DNA of 6,087 nt. Origin: Rickettsiales bacterium (GTDB lineage Bacteria; Pseudomonadota; Alphaproteobacteria; Rickettsiales; UBA998). The translations under genes and the position numbers were made by a program. The notes under the pieces are model-generated. The model did no database searches, was not told the origin of the DNA, and was given only the letters and a program-made list of their open reading frames with translations. The stretch's first letter is position 1. Each line of letters opens with the position of its first letter. Shown one piece after another: positions 5,382 to 6,087 of the stretch. The stretch is taken from assembly GCA_019749855.1 (NCBI GenBank), contig JAIEPI010000050.1:1-6087 (forward strand), in the 5' to 3' direction.

Positions 5382-6087
5382 TCAACGCTCTTCAAAAAGA
5401 TGGTGGCCCACAATATTCAGGCCGTAGCCTTCCAGCCCCACCACCGGACGTGGACTGGAGGTGATGAGTACCATATCGCGCACTCCCAAATCCAGCAGGA
5501 TTTGTGCACCAATCCCATAAGCACGCAGATCCATCGTCGGTGCTTCGCCACGCTGGCGCGCCAGAAGTTGCTCTGAGAGAACGCCGGGCATTGGGTGGCG
5601 TAAAATCACCACCAGCCCATTGCCCTCTCGCTCCAGCATGTGCATGGCGCGCTGTAAGTCTCCGGCTTTGGGGTTGGTGGCATCTTGCAGAATATCGTTG
5701 AGAAAATCACTGGAATGCATGCGCACCAAGGTTGGTGTGTCGCTATCAACGCGCCCTTTTTGCAGAACCGCATGCTCAGCGCCTGAGAGCACATCGCGGT
5801 ACAACATCAAGGTAAATTCACCGCCGGCTTTGCTGGTGAAAGGCATGGTGAGCACCCGCTCAATCAGTTTTTCATAACGCCGACGATAAGCAATTAAATC
5901 GGCAATGGTGGCGATATTGAGTTGATGTACCCGTGCAAACTCCAAAAGGTCTGGCAGACGGGCCATACTGCCATCATCATTCATGATCTCACAGATGACG
6001 CCGGAAGGATTCAGCCCCGCCAGTTGCGCGATATCCACCGCGGCCTCGGTATGGCCCGCACGCACTAAGACGCCACCATCGCGTGCG
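5382..6087 (-). CDS. ribB: 3,4-dihydroxy-2-butanone-4-phosphate synthase with degenerate GTP cyclohydrolase II-like domain (RibBX type, 5' end outside window)
   Basis: The frame is open through the right edge, so the N-terminal part, probably about 130-140 residues, is missing; 235 codons remain. A GTG at 6065 lies inside the conserved RDGGVLVRAGHTEA segment and is not the true start. The first ~70 visible residues are the C-terminal part of the RibB domain, which makes 3,4-dihydroxy-2-butanone 4-phosphate from ribulose 5-phosphate: RAGHTEA carries the catalytic His, GVICEIMNDDGSMARLPDL carries the active-site Glu, then NIATIADLIAYRR. The rest (about 5385-5850) matches the frame of GTP cyclohydrolase II (VRMHSSDF, DLRAYGIGAQILLDLGV, GLEGYGLNIV). 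It contains no cysteine, whereas active enzymes use three to bind zinc, and the RQEGRGIGL catalytic loop reads RHPMPGVLS. I infer that only the RibB activity is present. It is the first visible gene of the ribB-ribH-nusB-thiL run. Confidence 0.9.
   Translation of the reverse strand, partial: ARDGGVLVRAGHTEAAVDIAQLAGLNPSGVICEIMNDDGSMARLPDLLEFARVHQLNIATIADLIAYRRRYEKLIERVLTMPFTSKAGGEFTLMLYRDVLSGAEHAVLQKGRVDSDTPTLVRMHSSDFLNDILQDATNPKAGDLQRAMHMLEREGNGLVVILRHPMPGVLSEQLLARQRGEAPTMDLRAYGIGAQILLDLGVRDMVLITSSPRPVVGLEGYGLNIVGHHLFEER

Noticed and set aside
4968..5576. 202-codon open frame on the + strand across ribH and the end of ribB
   Set aside because: It is antisense to two well-supported genes with full family motifs, has no recognisable domain and no clear ribosome binding site, and fits a shadow of the - strand coding frame.

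Overview
This window looks like a chromosomal housekeeping region of an alphaproteobacterium with mid-range GC (about 50% by eye). The evidence is the rpiB-glyA-nrdR gene order, the company of ribB, ribH, nusB and thiL, and alphaproteobacterial sequence signatures in GlyA (SLAAGGHLTHGA, QSGKWF), RibH (GCVIRGETYHFE, QAWARAD) and ThiL (ALRVNLSDLAAMGA). No genus is claimed. I see no tRNA or rRNA genes, insertion sequences, CRISPR arrays or prophage genes.

Left block, + strand (1-2753). The window opens inside an unrecognised gene whose C-terminal 102 codons are visible. It is followed by rpiB (pentose phosphate pathway), then glyA (serine/glycine and one-carbon metabolism) after a 108-base leader containing two possible hairpins, then nrdR (repressor of ribonucleotide reductase genes) only 10 bases after glyA. 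These genes are codirectional and probably at least partly cotranscribed.

Middle (2754-3498). One + strand gene of 206 codons that I cannot assign to a family sits alone between nrdR and the opposite-strand block. It has a strong ribosome binding site, and just upstream of that a 10-bp stem with a 4-base loop. It converges on thiL across a short spacer without an obvious intrinsic terminator.

Right block, - strand (3499-6087). Read right to left this is ribB-type gene, ribH, nusB, thiL: a compact operon with a 3-base gap (using the ATG of ribH), an ATGA stop/start overlap, and a 36-base gap. RibB and RibH make and use 3,4-dihydroxy-2-butanone 4-phosphate to form the lumazine precursor of riboflavin. 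NusB acts in rRNA transcription antitermination, and ThiL makes thiamine pyrophosphate.

The ribB gene runs off the right edge. It carries a C-terminal domain related to GTP cyclohydrolase II that has lost every cysteine of the zinc site and the catalytic loop, so it is probably a RibBX-type protein and not a working bifunctional RibBA.

The window is mostly ordinary. The features most worth a second look are the degenerate GTP cyclohydrolase domain, the unassigned 206-codon gene with its leader hairpin, and the inversion of the rib-nusB-thiL block relative to glyA-nrdR. I found no convincing new multi-gene system.
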